From the IMG/VR virus record IMGVR_UViG_3300035157_000033, positions 1-46,824 of that record: 46,824 nt of DNA; one strand, 5' to 3'. The position numbers and the translations under genes are program-made. This document shows, piece after piece, positions 8,022-16,207 of the stretch. Below the pieces are notes generated by a model. It was not told the DNA's origin. It ran no database searches and worked only from the letters and a program-made list of their open reading frames with translations. This DNA comes from a virus. Each line of letters opens with the position of its first letter. The first letter of the stretch is position 1.

Positions 8022-9502
8022 GTAGTGCTGTTCAGAATAGAAGAGGGTCTCTTAAACCTAATCAGGTAGGTGAAGTTGAACTTGCCCTCTCAATTTATAG
8101 GGATGGTAAGCGTGTTGAAGTTGATGGTAATTGGAATTTTAATGAATTTTTAGGTGGTTGGGAAGTATATACAAGTATTACTCATGGTGCTATTCAAGCA
8201 AGTTTTGCTATTAGAGATTCATTAGGTCTTCAAGCTGTTTTGACAGGATCTGAGATGTGGAGGTTGGATATTAGAAGTCAAATGTTAGATAGGAGTTATT
8301 TCTTTAGAACTTATGATATACAAGATCGTTCACGATCTAACCAATTGTCTGATATCTTTATAGTTCAGGCTACTACTGATGAATTTTTAAAGAATGAGAC
8401 TGTTAATATATTTGGTCATAGTGAAGTAATTTTTGGTAAGAGAAAGGATTTAAGTAAAAAGACAGCATACTTAGCTACACAAACTGGTACTAAGGCAGAG
8501 GCTATTGTTAAAAAGTTATTGACAGGTAAAGATTATATTTACTCAAAGAAGAAAGTATTTACTGATGAAAATGAGTCTATTAATAATCATCAATTTATAG
8601 CATCAAACTGGAGACCATTTGATCTTATCTATTGGATAGGTCAGCGTACTATTCGTAAGGCAAAGAAAGGTGGGACATTGCAGAATGCATATGCGTTCTT
8701 TGAAAATGCCTTGGGATATCATTTTAAGTCTATAGATGGTATGATTGAGAAGGTTAACGATCAATCTGCAGAGGCAGAGACTAATTTTTCTACTGGTGAT
8801 GCACAACTACATGTTTATGAATATGTTCCTAAGAGTATAGATGATGGTGATCAAGATCAATGGAAAATTAAATCTGTTGTTTTTCCTGATGAAAGAAGTT
8901 ATCTTATGGGATTAAGGCATGGTACTTGGTCTGGATATAGTATAGGTTTTGATCCAACTACACTTGGTAACTCTAAGGTAGGAACTGATGTTAGTCAGGA
9001 TATATCTGCTGATACCTATAGGTATAGTAATAAAGAGATATGGCCAAAGATGTCTCACCTTGGAACTACTAAAGATCAGAATCCAATGATTCTAATGGAT
9101 AAAGGTATTCGGAATTTGCTTGACTATCCTAAGAGAATACGGTATACTGCATTACCTAATCAGATATTTGATCCTAAGTTTAAGAAGAATCCTCAAAAGA
9201 ATTATGAACAACTCGTTGAGTTGCAAGCATATCAATGGATGCGTATTGAATCTTTGAAGAATATTAGATTAGAGATTACTGTACCTGGTAATCTGGATCT
9301 ATATGTAGGTTATGGTGTTTATGTTACTATTCCTGCAACAGGTAAAGTTGGTGATACTATTGCGGTTGACAAAAAGTATAGCGGACGCTATATTATAGCT
9401 TCATTAGCACATGAGTCACAAGACATGAATCTACGGTACGTCACTAAAATGCTCCTTGTTAAGGATACAATATATGGAAAACCTGATTCAGTAGTTGATT
9501 GA
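8018..9502 (+). CDS. baseplate hub protein, gp27-like
   Basis: A 494-residue protein overlapping the previous stop by 4 bases. Segments typical of gp27/gp44-type hub rings are visible: HGAIQASFAIRDS near residue 54, SNWRPFDLIYWIGQR near 195, FFENALGYHFKSIDG near 230, and a C-terminal beta barrel segment GYGVYVTIP near 437. In myoviruses this protein forms the trimeric platform between the tube and the gp5 spike. A gp5 homologue follows within 1.5 kb, which fits. The assignment rests on motif recognition and position; T4 gp27 is shorter (391 residues). Confidence 0.65.
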   Translation: MSSAVQNRRGSLKPNQVGEVELALSIYRDGKRVEVDGNWNFNEFLGGWEVYTSITHGAIQASFAIRDSLGLQAVLTGSEMWRLDIRSQMLDRSYFFRTYDIQDRSRSNQLSDIFIVQATTDEFLKNETVNIFGHSEVIFGKRKDLSKKTAYLATQTGTKAEAIVKKLLTGKDYIYSKKKVFTDENESINNHQFIASNWRPFDLIYWIGQRTIRKAKKGGTLQNAYAFFENALGYHFKSIDGMIEKVNDQSAEAETNFSTGDAQLHVYEYVPKSIDDGDQDQWKIKSVVFPDERSYLMGLRHGTWSGYSIGFDPTTLGNSKVGTDVSQDISADTYRYSNKEIWPKMSHLGTTKDQNPMILMDKGIRNLLDYPKRIRYTALPNQIFDPKFKKNPQKNYEQLVELQAYQWMRIESLKNIRLEITVPGNLDLYVGYGVYVTIPATGKVGDTIAVDKKYSGRYIIASLAHESQDMNLRYVTKMLLVKDTIYGKPDSVVD

Positions 9503-9503
9503 C

Positions 9504-9510
9504 CTAAATA
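9504..9510 (+). promoter_or_regulatory. possible late promoter
   Basis: CTAAATA lies 23 bases upstream of the next ATG and overlaps the preceding stop region. It is a variant of the late element. Confidence 0.35.
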
Positions 9511-9533
9511 TTATGGTATAGTTGGAGAAAACT

Positions 9534-9761
9534 ATGACAACAATCGAACAACATATTGAGCACGATAAAGAGCTCCTTGATGATCCTCAACTCAATCCTG
9601 CAGCACGTAGGCATATAAAAGAAGAATTGCATGATCTTATTGAGTATGAAGAGCATCATCATGACGAGATCGTAGCAGGAGATCATCATGATCCTAACTG
9701 CTTAGAACTATTCTGCGACCAGAATCCAGACGAACCAGAATGTTTAGTTTATGATGATTGA
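9534..9761 (+). CDS. small acidic His/Cys-rich protein
   Basis: 75 residues from ATG 9534, chosen because GGAGAAA lies 6 bases upstream; a TTG at 9522 is less likely. The protein is acidic with a His cluster (EEHHHDE, then DHHDPN) and three Cys in the tail (NCLELFCDQNPDEPEC). This arrangement could bind a metal, but no known family is recognised. It is coupled to the oxygenase gene that follows, which itself needs Fe(II); a partnership is possible but speculative. Confidence 0.65.
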   Translation: MTTIEQHIEHDKELLDDPQLNPAARRHIKEELHDLIEYEEHHHDEIVAGDHHDPNCLELFCDQNPDEPECLVYDD

Positions 9762-9766
9762 AGTTT

Positions 9767-10414
9767 ATGTTAGATTATGTTAATCCTGCTCCCTATATCT
9801 TTAAAGGGAAGTATGATTTTGAATTTCAAAAGAATAAGCAGAAGATAGTCGATAATCTTAAGATAGCAAAGGATATTACAACACAATATAATGTCCCGCA
9901 ACCTCTTATGAGAGATGGTGCGGAGACTAGTGTTGTTCTTATGGGTACTCAATACCATCCTCCTCACACTTGGACAGAGTTCCGAGATTTTGTGCAGGGG
10001 TGGTTGCCGTCTCGTATTGGAGAGATATGGGAAACTTGGAGACTTGAACCAAGAGTAAAGAATTATATTTCAGAGTCATGGGTTAATGTACATCCCAAAG
10101 GAGGATGGACTGCAGAACACATGCACAATAGAGCTATTGTTGCTGTATCATGCTATCTAAATGTACCACCTAAAGGTGGAAATTTATTGATAGAAAATCC
10201 AATGCAGATATACAAGTGTGCTGAACCTATGCATGGTAACTATGATAGTCTTGGATTAAAGTGGCATACTGTTGATGTAGAGACTAATGATGTGTTATTA
10301 TTTCCTGGTTGGTTAAAGCATAAGACAGAGACCAATCATTCTGATGAAGATAGATATATAATGTCAATCAACATAATGTATGATTTTGATCAGAGAGTGA
10401 GTAAAATGGTATGA
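9767..10414 (+). CDS. 2OG-Fe(II) oxygenase superfamily protein
   Basis: About 215 residues from ATG 9767 (a TTG at 9758 would overlap the previous stop). It resembles the phage-rich 2OG-Fe(II) oxygenase family: WVNVHPKGGWTAEHMHNRA carries candidate iron ligands His118 and/or His120, FPGWLKHKTE gives His185, and Arg196 in DRYIMSINI would bind 2-oxoglutarate. Such enzymes hydroxylate proteins, lipids or nucleic-acid bases, and the substrate here is unknown. It is one of four oxygenases of this superfamily in the window. The first Asp/Glu ligand is replaced by a His-x-His pattern, as in many marine phage members. Confidence 0.75.
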   Translation: MLDYVNPAPYIFKGKYDFEFQKNKQKIVDNLKIAKDITTQYNVPQPLMRDGAETSVVLMGTQYHPPHTWTEFRDFVQGWLPSRIGEIWETWRLEPRVKNYISESWVNVHPKGGWTAEHMHNRAIVAVSCYLNVPPKGGNLLIENPMQIYKCAEPMHGNYDSLGLKWHTVDVETNDVLLFPGWLKHKTETNHSDEDRYIMSINIMYDFDQRVSKMV

Positions 10415-10881
10415 GTGAATATTTTCAAGCATTTCTTCTGGGCACTTGGAGTAATAAATCTCAGGCACAGTCAAATCCTACTGGGTTTAGACAGGTAACT
10501 TTACATTGGACAAGGAAACCTGGTAGAGGATTGGGATTATATCATGCTGCGTATCATTATAGAGATGAACCTGATCCTTATCTTGAGGTACAGAAGAAAC
10601 TAGTAATAGTATCTGACGTAGAAGTAGTTCTTGAACATCACGGTGGAACATATACTAATTGGAAAAGACTTGATAATTGTGATATGAGACTGGGGTGGGA
10701 TGGTACTAAATGGACTGGATCATTTGATAGTAAAATAGATCAGGATGGAGAAGAAACTAATGTCCATGCTGAATTACATCTTTATGGTAATAAACTATTC
10801 ACTAAGGATAAGTCAACAGATTCTGAGGGCAATGTCCTTTGGGGTGATGATGGAACATACAAGTTTGTTCGTGTCACATAA
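10411..10881 (+). CDS. CpeT/CpcT-like protein
   Basis: 156 residues, overlapping the oxygenase stop by 4 bases. The N-terminal part (LGTWSNKSQAQSNPTGFRQV) follows the G.(F/W)SN..QA..NP pattern of CpcT/CpeT phycobiliprotein lyases. The later PDPYLEVQKKLVIV corresponds to the family's PYRQRV..L segment, but with the usual Arg residues changed. In cyanobacteria this family attaches bilins to phycobiliprotein cysteines; cyanophages commonly carry a divergent copy of unknown function. Its position amid baseplate genes, away from pcyA, suggests late expression. The family call is moderately secure and lyase activity is doubtful. Confidence 0.55.
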   Translation: MSEYFQAFLLGTWSNKSQAQSNPTGFRQVTLHWTRKPGRGLGLYHAAYHYRDEPDPYLEVQKKLVIVSDVEVVLEHHGGTYTNWKRLDNCDMRLGWDGTKWTGSFDSKIDQDGEETNVHAELHLYGNKLFTKDKSTDSEGNVLWGDDGTYKFVRVT

Positions 10882-10885
10882 ATAA
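10877..10885 (+). promoter_or_regulatory. T4-type late promoter
   Basis: CATAAATAA overlaps the previous stop and lies 21 bases before the gp5-like start. Confidence 0.6.
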
Positions 10886-10906
10886 AACATAAGGTACAAT
10901 AATAAT

Positions 10907-13468
10907 ATGGCAATTGACACCATTGATGGCATAACCTCAGAACCGTCGATTAATTTCGTTGGAAAGGACGGATTTTACTGGTGGGTTGGTGAAGTAGAAG
11001 ACCACGAAGATCCTATGAAGTTAGGTAGGGTTAAGTGTCGTGTGTTGGGATATTATACCAACGTACGAGGTGGTACTACAGCAGATCTTCCTACTAAGTA
11101 TCTTCCTTGGGCTACTGTAATGCAACATACCGCACAAGCGGGTAATGATAAGCAAGGTGAATCATCTGGTCAATTACAACCAGGTGCTATTGTCATGGGA
11201 TTTTTTATGGATGGTGATAGTGCTCAAATGCCTATTGTCATTGGTGTATTAAGAGTTCAGAAGTCTGATAAGACTAAGACAGATAAGAAATTTGCCTTTA
11301 CTGGTAAGAGGATGGAACCAGGAATTGCACCTACTCCTGCTGCAACACATCCATTATTTCCAAATGAGTCCTTAGCAGAAACTGAAGCAGAAGGTTATCA
11401 TAAGGGTGATAGTAATAGTAGTGTCAATATTGATTTTAATGAAGCAGAACCTAATGGTCCTGCGAGTCCTAACAATATATCCAATAAAGGTCTGGGTAAC
11501 ATAGCACCAAAATTATCATCACAACCAAGACCTGCTGCTAATGGTGTAGGTGGACCTTGGAAGACGATGGAGTATCAGTTAAATTATCTTGTAGAAGATC
11601 TTGCTGATAGTGCTGGTACTTTAATTAAGGGTGAGGATGGTGATTTTATTGATGTTGTTAGTGGTAAATTAGTACAAGCAAAGGAACTTACAGTTAAGAT
11701 TCAGAATTTCTTGGGTGCTATATTTGCTCAAGTTGTATCTGCAATGCGTCAGGCATTAGCTAATCTGGCAGATCAACTAAAACTTGTGAGTATTCTTGGG
11801 TCGAAGACTGGTGCACCGATGGTGATATTCGGTATCATTAAGACAGCAGTACAAATGATACTAAAAGCTTTGTGTATGCTTGACTCTAATATCTTGTCTT
11901 GGATAGCAGATCCTATGGCAATGATTCAAGAGAAGTTGAATTCTATGCTTCAGGGTGTAATTGATAAGGTAGCATTTGTTGTACAAAGCGTTCAAGATAC
12001 TATTGATAGTATTGTATGTAACGTTCAGTCAATGATCGATAGCATTCTTAGTGTTGTTAATAAGGTTAAGGGTATTGTTGATAGTGTAGGTAAAGCAAAG
12101 GAGATTATTGATACATGGCAAAAAGGTTCTGAAATATTTGCTGAAGGGTTTGACCTTATTAAGAATGGTAAAGCAAGTATAACAGGAATCATTTCAATGA
12201 TTATTGGATTCCTTGCAAGTGATTGTGGAAGAAAACCTGATGGTGGTAATGATACTGTTGGTTGGTATCCATTATTAGGTGTAACACATTGTACACCAGA
12301 AGAATTAGCAAATATTGATAATATAAAAGGTGGTGGTAGACCATCATGTAGTGGTGGTAAGGCTAAAGAGAGTGGTAGTCTTTTTGATACTCTTATAAAA
12401 GAGGCAGATCCTTATCTAACTGCTGCAAAAACTTTCTTAGATGGTGCTTATGATTTACACATAGGTAATCCAGGTGGTCAGATTACTCAGAAGAGACTAG
12501 CTAGTGGTTCAACTCACTTCTCTGTTAATAGTAATAACAGTAAGAGAGCAGAAGCAGCAGCAAAGAAAAAGATTAGAGAGGAAGAGGAGAAGATAGGTGA
12601 AAGACTGACTACTGCTGTAAGAAATTCATTAATTAAGAAAACTAAAGAAGCATATACTAAAACTAATGGTAAGACTAATTCAGGTGATAGAGGTAACTTA
12701 GTTGCTGACCATATTACTTGGGCAGGTAATCGTACACAGGATGTTAAAGGTGATGATTGTATAAACATTGAGAAGGATAAGGTAGAAACAGTTCATGGTG
12801 ACTATTTCCTTAAAGTTACTGGTGATTGTCATTTGGATGTTGGTGGTGGTTTCTTTATGAATGCTCAGGGTGCACCTAAGTCAGTTGATAGAAAAGGTGA
12901 TAAGAAGAATACTAAGATTCAAAAGCATACAATCAACTTTGGTTCTGATGTAGATATTGCTTCCGCAGGTGCTAAGATAACCTTCCAAGGAGCAGAACTT
13001 GATATTGGTTCACAGTCTACTAAGATCACTGGTAGTTCAATGGAATGTTCCTCAACAGTACAGAAATATGCTGGTGGAGAAATATTGATTGCTGGTGACA
13101 ACTCTATTGAATTGTTTGCAACTAGTCTTTATGAGATGATTAACTTCCCTCCAATGGGACCTGCTGCTGTATCTGGTATTAGAAGATTTATTGGAGGATC
13201 TGATGTTACAACAATGCTTCCTGCTGGATCTGCAACTGATGCTATTCCAAGGCATGTTATAAGGAATCCTTCTGGACCAATTTCTGCCACATGTGGTGTT
13301 ACTGGATATAATATGAATGTACTTACAGGTGCATATAATGTTAATGTTGCTGCTGGATTAATTTACATGCAAGCATCTGCAGCAGCGTCTATAAAAGCGG
13401 GTGCTGCTATGAATCTAACTGCAGGGGCAGTTATGAAACTGACTGCTGCAACTATCTTCTTGAATTAG
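10907..13468 (+). CDS. 5: baseplate central spike, gp5-like, no visible lysozyme domain
   Basis: An 853-residue protein. The N-terminal OB-fold region has the gp5/VgrG-type signature (WWVGEVEDHEDPMKLGRVK, residues about 24-42, and GAIVMGFFMDGD). The middle is long and alpha-helical (about 260-420), with amphipathic VVQSVQDTIDSIV-type heptads. The C-terminal third is rich in short Gly/Ala/Val repeats (AGAAMNLTAGAVMKLTAA at the end), as in gp5 beta-helix needles. T4 gp5 is 575 residues with a T4-lysozyme domain between OB fold and needle. That domain is not recognisable here; the SleB-like domain upstream may replace it. A late promoter precedes the gene. Confidence 0.8.
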   Translation: MAIDTIDGITSEPSINFVGKDGFYWWVGEVEDHEDPMKLGRVKCRVLGYYTNVRGGTTADLPTKYLPWATVMQHTAQAGNDKQGESSGQLQPGAIVMGFFMDGDSAQMPIVIGVLRVQKSDKTKTDKKFAFTGKRMEPGIAPTPAATHPLFPNESLAETEAEGYHKGDSNSSVNIDFNEAEPNGPASPNNISNKGLGNIAPKLSSQPRPAANGVGGPWKTMEYQLNYLVEDLADSAGTLIKGEDGDFIDVVSGKLVQAKELTVKIQNFLGAIFAQVVSAMRQALANLADQLKLVSILGSKTGAPMVIFGIIKTAVQMILKALCMLDSNILSWIADPMAMIQEKLNSMLQGVIDKVAFVVQSVQDTIDSIVCNVQSMIDSILSVVNKVKGIVDSVGKAKEIIDTWQKGSEIFAEGFDLIKNGKASITGIISMIIGFLASDCGRKPDGGNDTVGWYPLLGVTHCTPEELANIDNIKGGGRPSCSGGKAKESGSLFDTLIKEADPYLTAAKTFLDGAYDLHIGNPGGQITQKRLASGSTHFSVNSNNSKRAEAAAKKKIREEEEKIGERLTTAVRNSLIKKTKEAYTKTNGKTNSGDRGNLVADHITWAGNRTQDVKGDDCINIEKDKVETVHGDYFLKVTGDCHLDVGGGFFMNAQGAPKSVDRKGDKKNTKIQKHTINFGSDVDIASAGAKITFQGAELDIGSQSTKITGSSMECSSTVQKYAGGEILIAGDNSIELFATSLYEMINFPPMGPAAVSGIRRFIGGSDVTTMLPAGSATDAIPRHVIRNPSGPISATCGVTGYNMNVLTGAYNVNVAAGLIYMQASAAASIKAGAAMNLTAGAVMKLTAATIFLN

Positions 13469-13469
13469 G

Positions 13470-13498
13470 TTGACATCCTGATCGACTTGTGGTATGAT
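13470..13498 (+). promoter_or_regulatory. host-type sigma-70 promoter
   Basis: TTGACA (13470-13475), a 17-base spacer, then TATGAT (13493-13498). This is near-consensus, and it starts just after the gp5 stop. Transcription from about 13505 would begin upstream of ATG 13520, which supports that start over TTG 13487. Confidence 0.8.
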
Positions 13499-13519
13499 GA
13501 GTATATAAACGAGGTTCCT

Positions 13520-13729
13520 ATGGATGACGAAGCTCTTGAAGAAGTCATTGTTAATTTTGCTAAGAGACAGATTACTCTGATCTCGGATGAAGGTGACAAT
13601 AAGATCATTAATTGGAAATGGGATGATGAAGGATCTCAGGGATTTGCTGAGACAGTAGAATTAATCAAGCAGGTACTTCCTTACGGTGTGGAGGTTACCT
13701 ATATTGTCGAGGAGGCAGTTATCCAATGA
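13520..13729 (+). CDS. conserved-looking small acidic protein, unknown function
   Basis: 69 residues from ATG 13520, with GAGG 5 bases upstream and the sigma-70 promoter just before it. It is acidic, with alternating strand and helix (QITLISDEGDNKIINWKW, then AETVELIKQVL). No family is recognised. The stop overlaps the next ATG. Confidence 0.65.
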   Translation: MDDEALEEVIVNFAKRQITLISDEGDNKIINWKWDDEGSQGFAETVELIKQVLPYGVEVTYIVEEAVIQ

Positions 13730-13971
13730 CCGATATACAAGATATAACCGAAGAAGAAGCACAAAGTAACTTACCCTTTCTCATTACCATGTGTGAAAGG
13801 AATCGTACTGTATGGAGAATTAAGCGTCCAGATGGATGTACAGTACTATTATCACCTCTTTTACAACATGGACCTCCAATAGATCAAGAGGTAATTTCAC
13901 AGGTGGAAGAGTTTAAGAAAGAATTTATGGAGTCTACTCCAGAAGAAGCAAAAGTTGACAAAGTAGCATAA
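13726..13971 (+). CDS. small protein, unknown function
   Basis: 81 residues, coupled to the previous gene by a 4-base overlap. It shows CERNRTVWRIKRPDG, a basic beta segment, followed by an acidic helix near the C-terminus. Its last codons hold the -35 of the next promoter. Not recognised. Confidence 0.65.
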   Translation: MTDIQDITEEEAQSNLPFLITMCERNRTVWRIKRPDGCTVLLSPLLQHGPPIDQEVISQVEEFKKEFMESTPEEAKVDKVA

Positions 13972-13983
13972 ATATCCTATACT
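13955..13983 (+). promoter_or_regulatory. sigma-70 promoter with embedded late element
   Basis: TTGACA (13955-13960), a 17-base spacer, then TATACT (13978-13983). The spacer contains CATAAATAT (13967-13975), a late-promoter variant. The site lies over the end of the preceding gene and would start transcription near 13990. Confidence 0.75.
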
Positions 13984-14006
13984 CACCATAGTAAACAGGC
14001 AGACCG

Positions 14007-14138
14007 ATGCGTCTTAAACGCCATGAAACTCCTAGGAAGCAGGGACGAAATATTAAATCTCGTCTTGCGTCTGCTCGTTTGCGTCAAATTAAGAAGCGTA
14101 ATAAGAGATTTTTAAAGAAATTACGCAACGTTGCATAA
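14007..14138 (+). CDS. 43-residue strongly basic protein
   Basis: An open frame from ATG 14007 to TAA 14136-14138. The product is made almost entirely of Arg/Lys-rich helix (for example RLKRHETPRKQGRN and IKKRNKRFLKKLRN) and has very few acidic residues. It is directly downstream of a near-consensus promoter. Nucleic-acid or ribosome binding is plausible from charge alone. No family is recognised. Confidence 0.65.
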   Translation: MRLKRHETPRKQGRNIKSRLASARLRQIKKRNKRFLKKLRNVA

Positions 14139-14218
14139 AACGAAAGATATTATAAAATAAACGTCATTTGTTAGGATTTCCATATAAAATACTATGTAGA
14201 ATTCAAAACAATACAAAG

Positions 14219-14377
14219 ATGTCTGGAGATAACCTACATGACCCTCAACCTCCGAAATTTTATTCGGAAGAAGTAACGGAAACAAAGCGTGTCCTTATTA
14301 ATAGCAACTATGTTCTTGAGATAGAGAATATGTTTGTTGCAGCAAGAACTCGAACTGGAAGTTTGTTGCAAGAGTAG
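14219..14377 (+). CDS. small protein, unknown function
   Basis: 52 residues from ATG 14219; earlier in-frame codons from 14168 give an improbable N-terminus. A weak promoter-like pair (TTGTTA 14168-14173, 16-base spacer, TACTAT 14190-14195) lies upstream. It contains HDPQPPKFYSEEV and VLEIENMFVAARTRTG. Not recognised. Confidence 0.55.
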   Translation: MSGDNLHDPQPPKFYSEEVTETKRVLINSNYVLEIENMFVAARTRTGSLLQE

Positions 14378-14386
14378 ATGAGATCC

Positions 14387-14444
14387 ATTCTCAATAGTGT
14401 ATCATTTATTCGCAATAAGTGTGATATATAATACGGTTGAGAAT
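14387..14444 (+). promoter_or_regulatory. possible promoter/operator before ferredoxin
   Basis: A TATAAT -10 (14427-14432) has no good -35. An 8-base inverted repeat (ATTCTCAA at 14387-14394, TTGAGAAT at 14437-14444) flanks it. It could be an operator or chance in AT-rich DNA. Confidence 0.3.
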
Positions 14445-14452
14445 TTACTACT

Positions 14453-14743
14453 ATGGCAACGATTACTCTTCAATCCCCTGACGGATCTAAGGAAACATTT
14501 GAATGTGATGAAGATACTTTTATTTTAGAAGCATTAGAAGAAGCAGGTTTAGATCATCCTTCATCTTGTCGTGCTGGTGCATGTTCATCATGTGCTATGA
14601 AGATTGTAGAAGGAACAGTAGATCAAGAAGAGCAATCCTTTTTGGATGACGATCAATTAGAAGAAGGATATGTGCTAACATGTGTAGCACAACCTACTTC
14701 AGATGTTACATTATTAACTGAACAAGAGGAGAATTTATACTAA
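14453..14743 (+). CDS. petF: [2Fe-2S] ferredoxin, plant type
   Basis: 96 residues with the plant/cyanobacterial ferredoxin signature. Cys39, Cys44 and Cys47 lie in [11 protein letters not shown] and Cys77 in VLTC, which together bind the cluster. It is a soluble one-electron carrier. Cyanophage ferredoxins can feed electrons to ferredoxin-dependent bilin reductases, and pcyA lies about 800 bases downstream in the same gene run, so PcyA is the likely partner. Length and spacing match the family. The stop overlaps the next ATG (TAATG). Confidence 0.93.
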   Translation: MATITLQSPDGSKETFECDEDTFILEALEEAGLDHPSSCRAGACSSCAMKIVEGTVDQEEQSFLDDDQLEEGYVLTCVAQPTSDVTLLTEQEENLY

Positions 14744-15009
14744 TGAGAAAACAATTAATTAATGCATTATTAGCACATGCTCAAGGTGACATTGCAAAGC
14801 ATAGAGCAAACGTAGAAGTTTATTTAACCAATCCTGCAGGTATTGGTGAACACTCTAATGTGGTGGAAGCGATTGAAGAAGAGATCAACATGATCGCTAA
14901 GTATCAGGATCAAATTGATGTTATAAATACTTACTTCAGAAGTAAAGAAAAGGTACAAAACCTTAATGAAGGACAAGAAGGCAGCGAAGTTAATTATCAA
15001 GAGGGCTAA
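14743..15009 (+). CDS. conserved cyanophage-type hypothetical protein
   Basis: 88 residues, mostly helical (ALLAHAQGDIAKHRANVEVYL near the start, then an acidic helix EAIEEEINMIAKYQDQIDV). It resembles short hypothetical proteins seen widely in cyanomyoviruses, but no function is known to me. It is coupled to the ferredoxin gene by a 1-base overlap, and the next small gene starts inside it. Confidence 0.75.
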   Translation: MRKQLINALLAHAQGDIAKHRANVEVYLTNPAGIGEHSNVVEAIEEEINMIAKYQDQIDVINTYFRSKEKVQNLNEGQEGSEVNYQEG

Positions 15010-15136
15010 AGAACATCCAGAATGGTACTCGACAGATGATGTTAAGTATGCTAAGATGATTAAGAGACGTATCAAGCAGGAGAAGAAACTCCATGACGAA
15101 GAAACAACTAAAGAAGATAGACAAGAAGGGGCGTGA
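14966..15136 (+). CDS. small basic helical protein
   Basis: 56 residues in the +1 frame relative to the preceding gene, overlapping its last 44 bases. Rich in Lys and Arg, with a conserved-looking core KRAKEHPEWYSTDDVKYAKM. This core resembles a short cyanophage hypothetical. No function is known. Confidence 0.6.
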   Translation: MKDKKAAKLIIKRAKEHPEWYSTDDVKYAKMIKRRIKQEKKLHDEETTKEDRQEGA

Positions 15137-15227
15137 AGAAACTTGGGAATGGGAAGAGACTGATGAAGTGCGAAAAGCACTAGATAGATTACATCAGAGT
15201 ATGCGTGAGGCGAAAGGTGACCAGTGA
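15093..15227 (+). CDS. small charged protein
   Basis: 44 residues from ATG 15093, overlapping the previous gene by 44 bases. Charged helix with TWEWEETDEVRKALDRLHQSM. Not recognised. The nested layout with its neighbours suggests translational coupling. Confidence 0.5.
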   Translation: MTKKQLKKIDKKGREETWEWEETDEVRKALDRLHQSMREAKGDQ

Positions 15228-15396
15228 AGAAGATAGATTCACTCTCATGGATGAGGGTGAATTAGTATCCGAGTGTTTGCAAATAGCATCCCTACTTGGT
15301 GGTACCTGCGAAAGAACCAATACACTCAATAGTATTGGTAGGTCTTCTAAAAAAATTATTATCGAATATGATATAAAACATAAGGAGACAAAATGA
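15217..15396 (+). CDS. small protein, unknown function
   Basis: 59 residues from GTG 15217, chosen because GAGG lies 6 bases upstream (GTG 15205 is an alternative). It contains MDEGELVSECLQIASLLGG and a basic strand SSKKIIIEYDI. It looks like a conserved short cyanophage protein of unknown role. The end overlaps the next start. Confidence 0.55.
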   Translation: MTSEEDRFTLMDEGELVSECLQIASLLGGTCERTNTLNSIGRSSKKIIIEYDIKHKETK

Positions 15397-15542
15397 AAAA
15401 AATTAAACAAGCAGTATATAATGTTAAAGAGTGGGACAAAAAAGTCGCAAAAAAAATCCAAGATAAATTTTCACTCACAGACTATCAAATGCTTTGTCTT
15501 GCATTTGCAAAAGGATTCGTTATTGGAGCAATAATACTATAG
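15393..15542 (+). CDS. small protein with C-terminal membrane helix
   Basis: 49 residues from ATG 15393, preceded by a strong AAGGAG site. A basic N-terminal half (KEWDKKVAKKI) is followed by a hydrophobic stretch (LCLAFAKGFVIGAIIL) long enough to cross or enter a membrane. The stop TAG shares its last base with the GTG start of pcyA. Confidence 0.55.
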   Translation: MKKIKQAVYNVKEWDKKVAKKIQDKFSLTDYQMLCLAFAKGFVIGAIIL

Positions 15543-16207
15543 TGACTATTGTTGATGATTTGGCAAAGGTAATTCGCACCTCTTGGAATGACTTACCTAA
15601 TATAGAATGTTTAGATAATGACTTCCCTGAGTTAACTAAGGAGGATCTTTACATTTCTAATGAGATGAGGAAATGTACTGGTCTTCGCAAGATTCATTTA
15701 GAAGTTGCTAAGGCAGGAAAACTGGATGTATTACATTGTGTATACTTTCCAGATCCTAAGTACGTTCTTCCTATATTTGGATGTGATATTATTGCTACAC
15801 CGTCAATGGTTACTGCTGCAATAGTTGATATATCTCCTATTAGTGGATCAAATTACATCTATGAAAGGGTAAAACCTATTTGTGATGTATTTAATTTTAA
15901 TGAACCTCGTCCTTTACCAGAATGGGGTGATATATTTTCACCTTATATGAAATTTCAACGTATAAGACAGGTTGAGGAACAAAGAAAATTCCTTGATGTT
16001 TTAATGGAATACCTTATTATATACTGTGATGCTGTTAAGGTTGCACAACAAGGATCACCATTAACAACAGCACAAAGGATGGCAGACCAAATTAGATACT
16101 CTGTACAACAGAGAAAGAATCCTAAGACATTAGCAGTTCTTTCTAATTGGTTTGATAAAGACTGGGCAAATAATTATATAAACAACATACTATTCTGTAC
16201 TCCATGA
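15542..16207 (+). CDS. pcyA: phycocyanobilin:ferredoxin oxidoreductase
   Basis: 221 residues from GTG 15542, which overlaps the previous stop by one base. It belongs to the ferredoxin-dependent bilin reductases and is closest in pattern to PcyA: RKIHLEVAKAG, LDVLHCVYFPDP, FGCDI, AAIVDISP and LPEWGDIFSPY all line up with cyanobacterial PcyA. The residues equivalent to PcyA Glu76, His88 and Asp105 are present (Glu54, His65, Asp82), with one residue fewer between Glu and His. PcyA reduces biliverdin IXalpha to phycocyanobilin in two two-electron steps. The upstream ferredoxin probably supplies electrons. No heme oxygenase is seen, so biliverdin must come from the host or elsewhere in the genome. 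PebS- or PcyX-like specificity is not excluded by sequence alone. Confidence 0.85.
   Translation: MTIVDDLAKVIRTSWNDLPNIECLDNDFPELTKEDLYISNEMRKCTGLRKIHLEVAKAGKLDVLHCVYFPDPKYVLPIFGCDIIATPSMVTAAIVDISPISGSNYIYERVKPICDVFNFNEPRPLPEWGDIFSPYMKFQRIRQVEEQRKFLDVLMEYLIIYCDAVKVAQQGSPLTTAQRMADQIRYSVQQRKNPKTLAVLSNWFDKDWANNYINNILFCTP

Noticed and set aside
14824-15180. 118-residue minus-strand open frame
   Set aside because: Antisense to a run of overlapping + strand genes with ribosome sites. The hydrophobic Leu/Ser composition is typical of a shadow frame.
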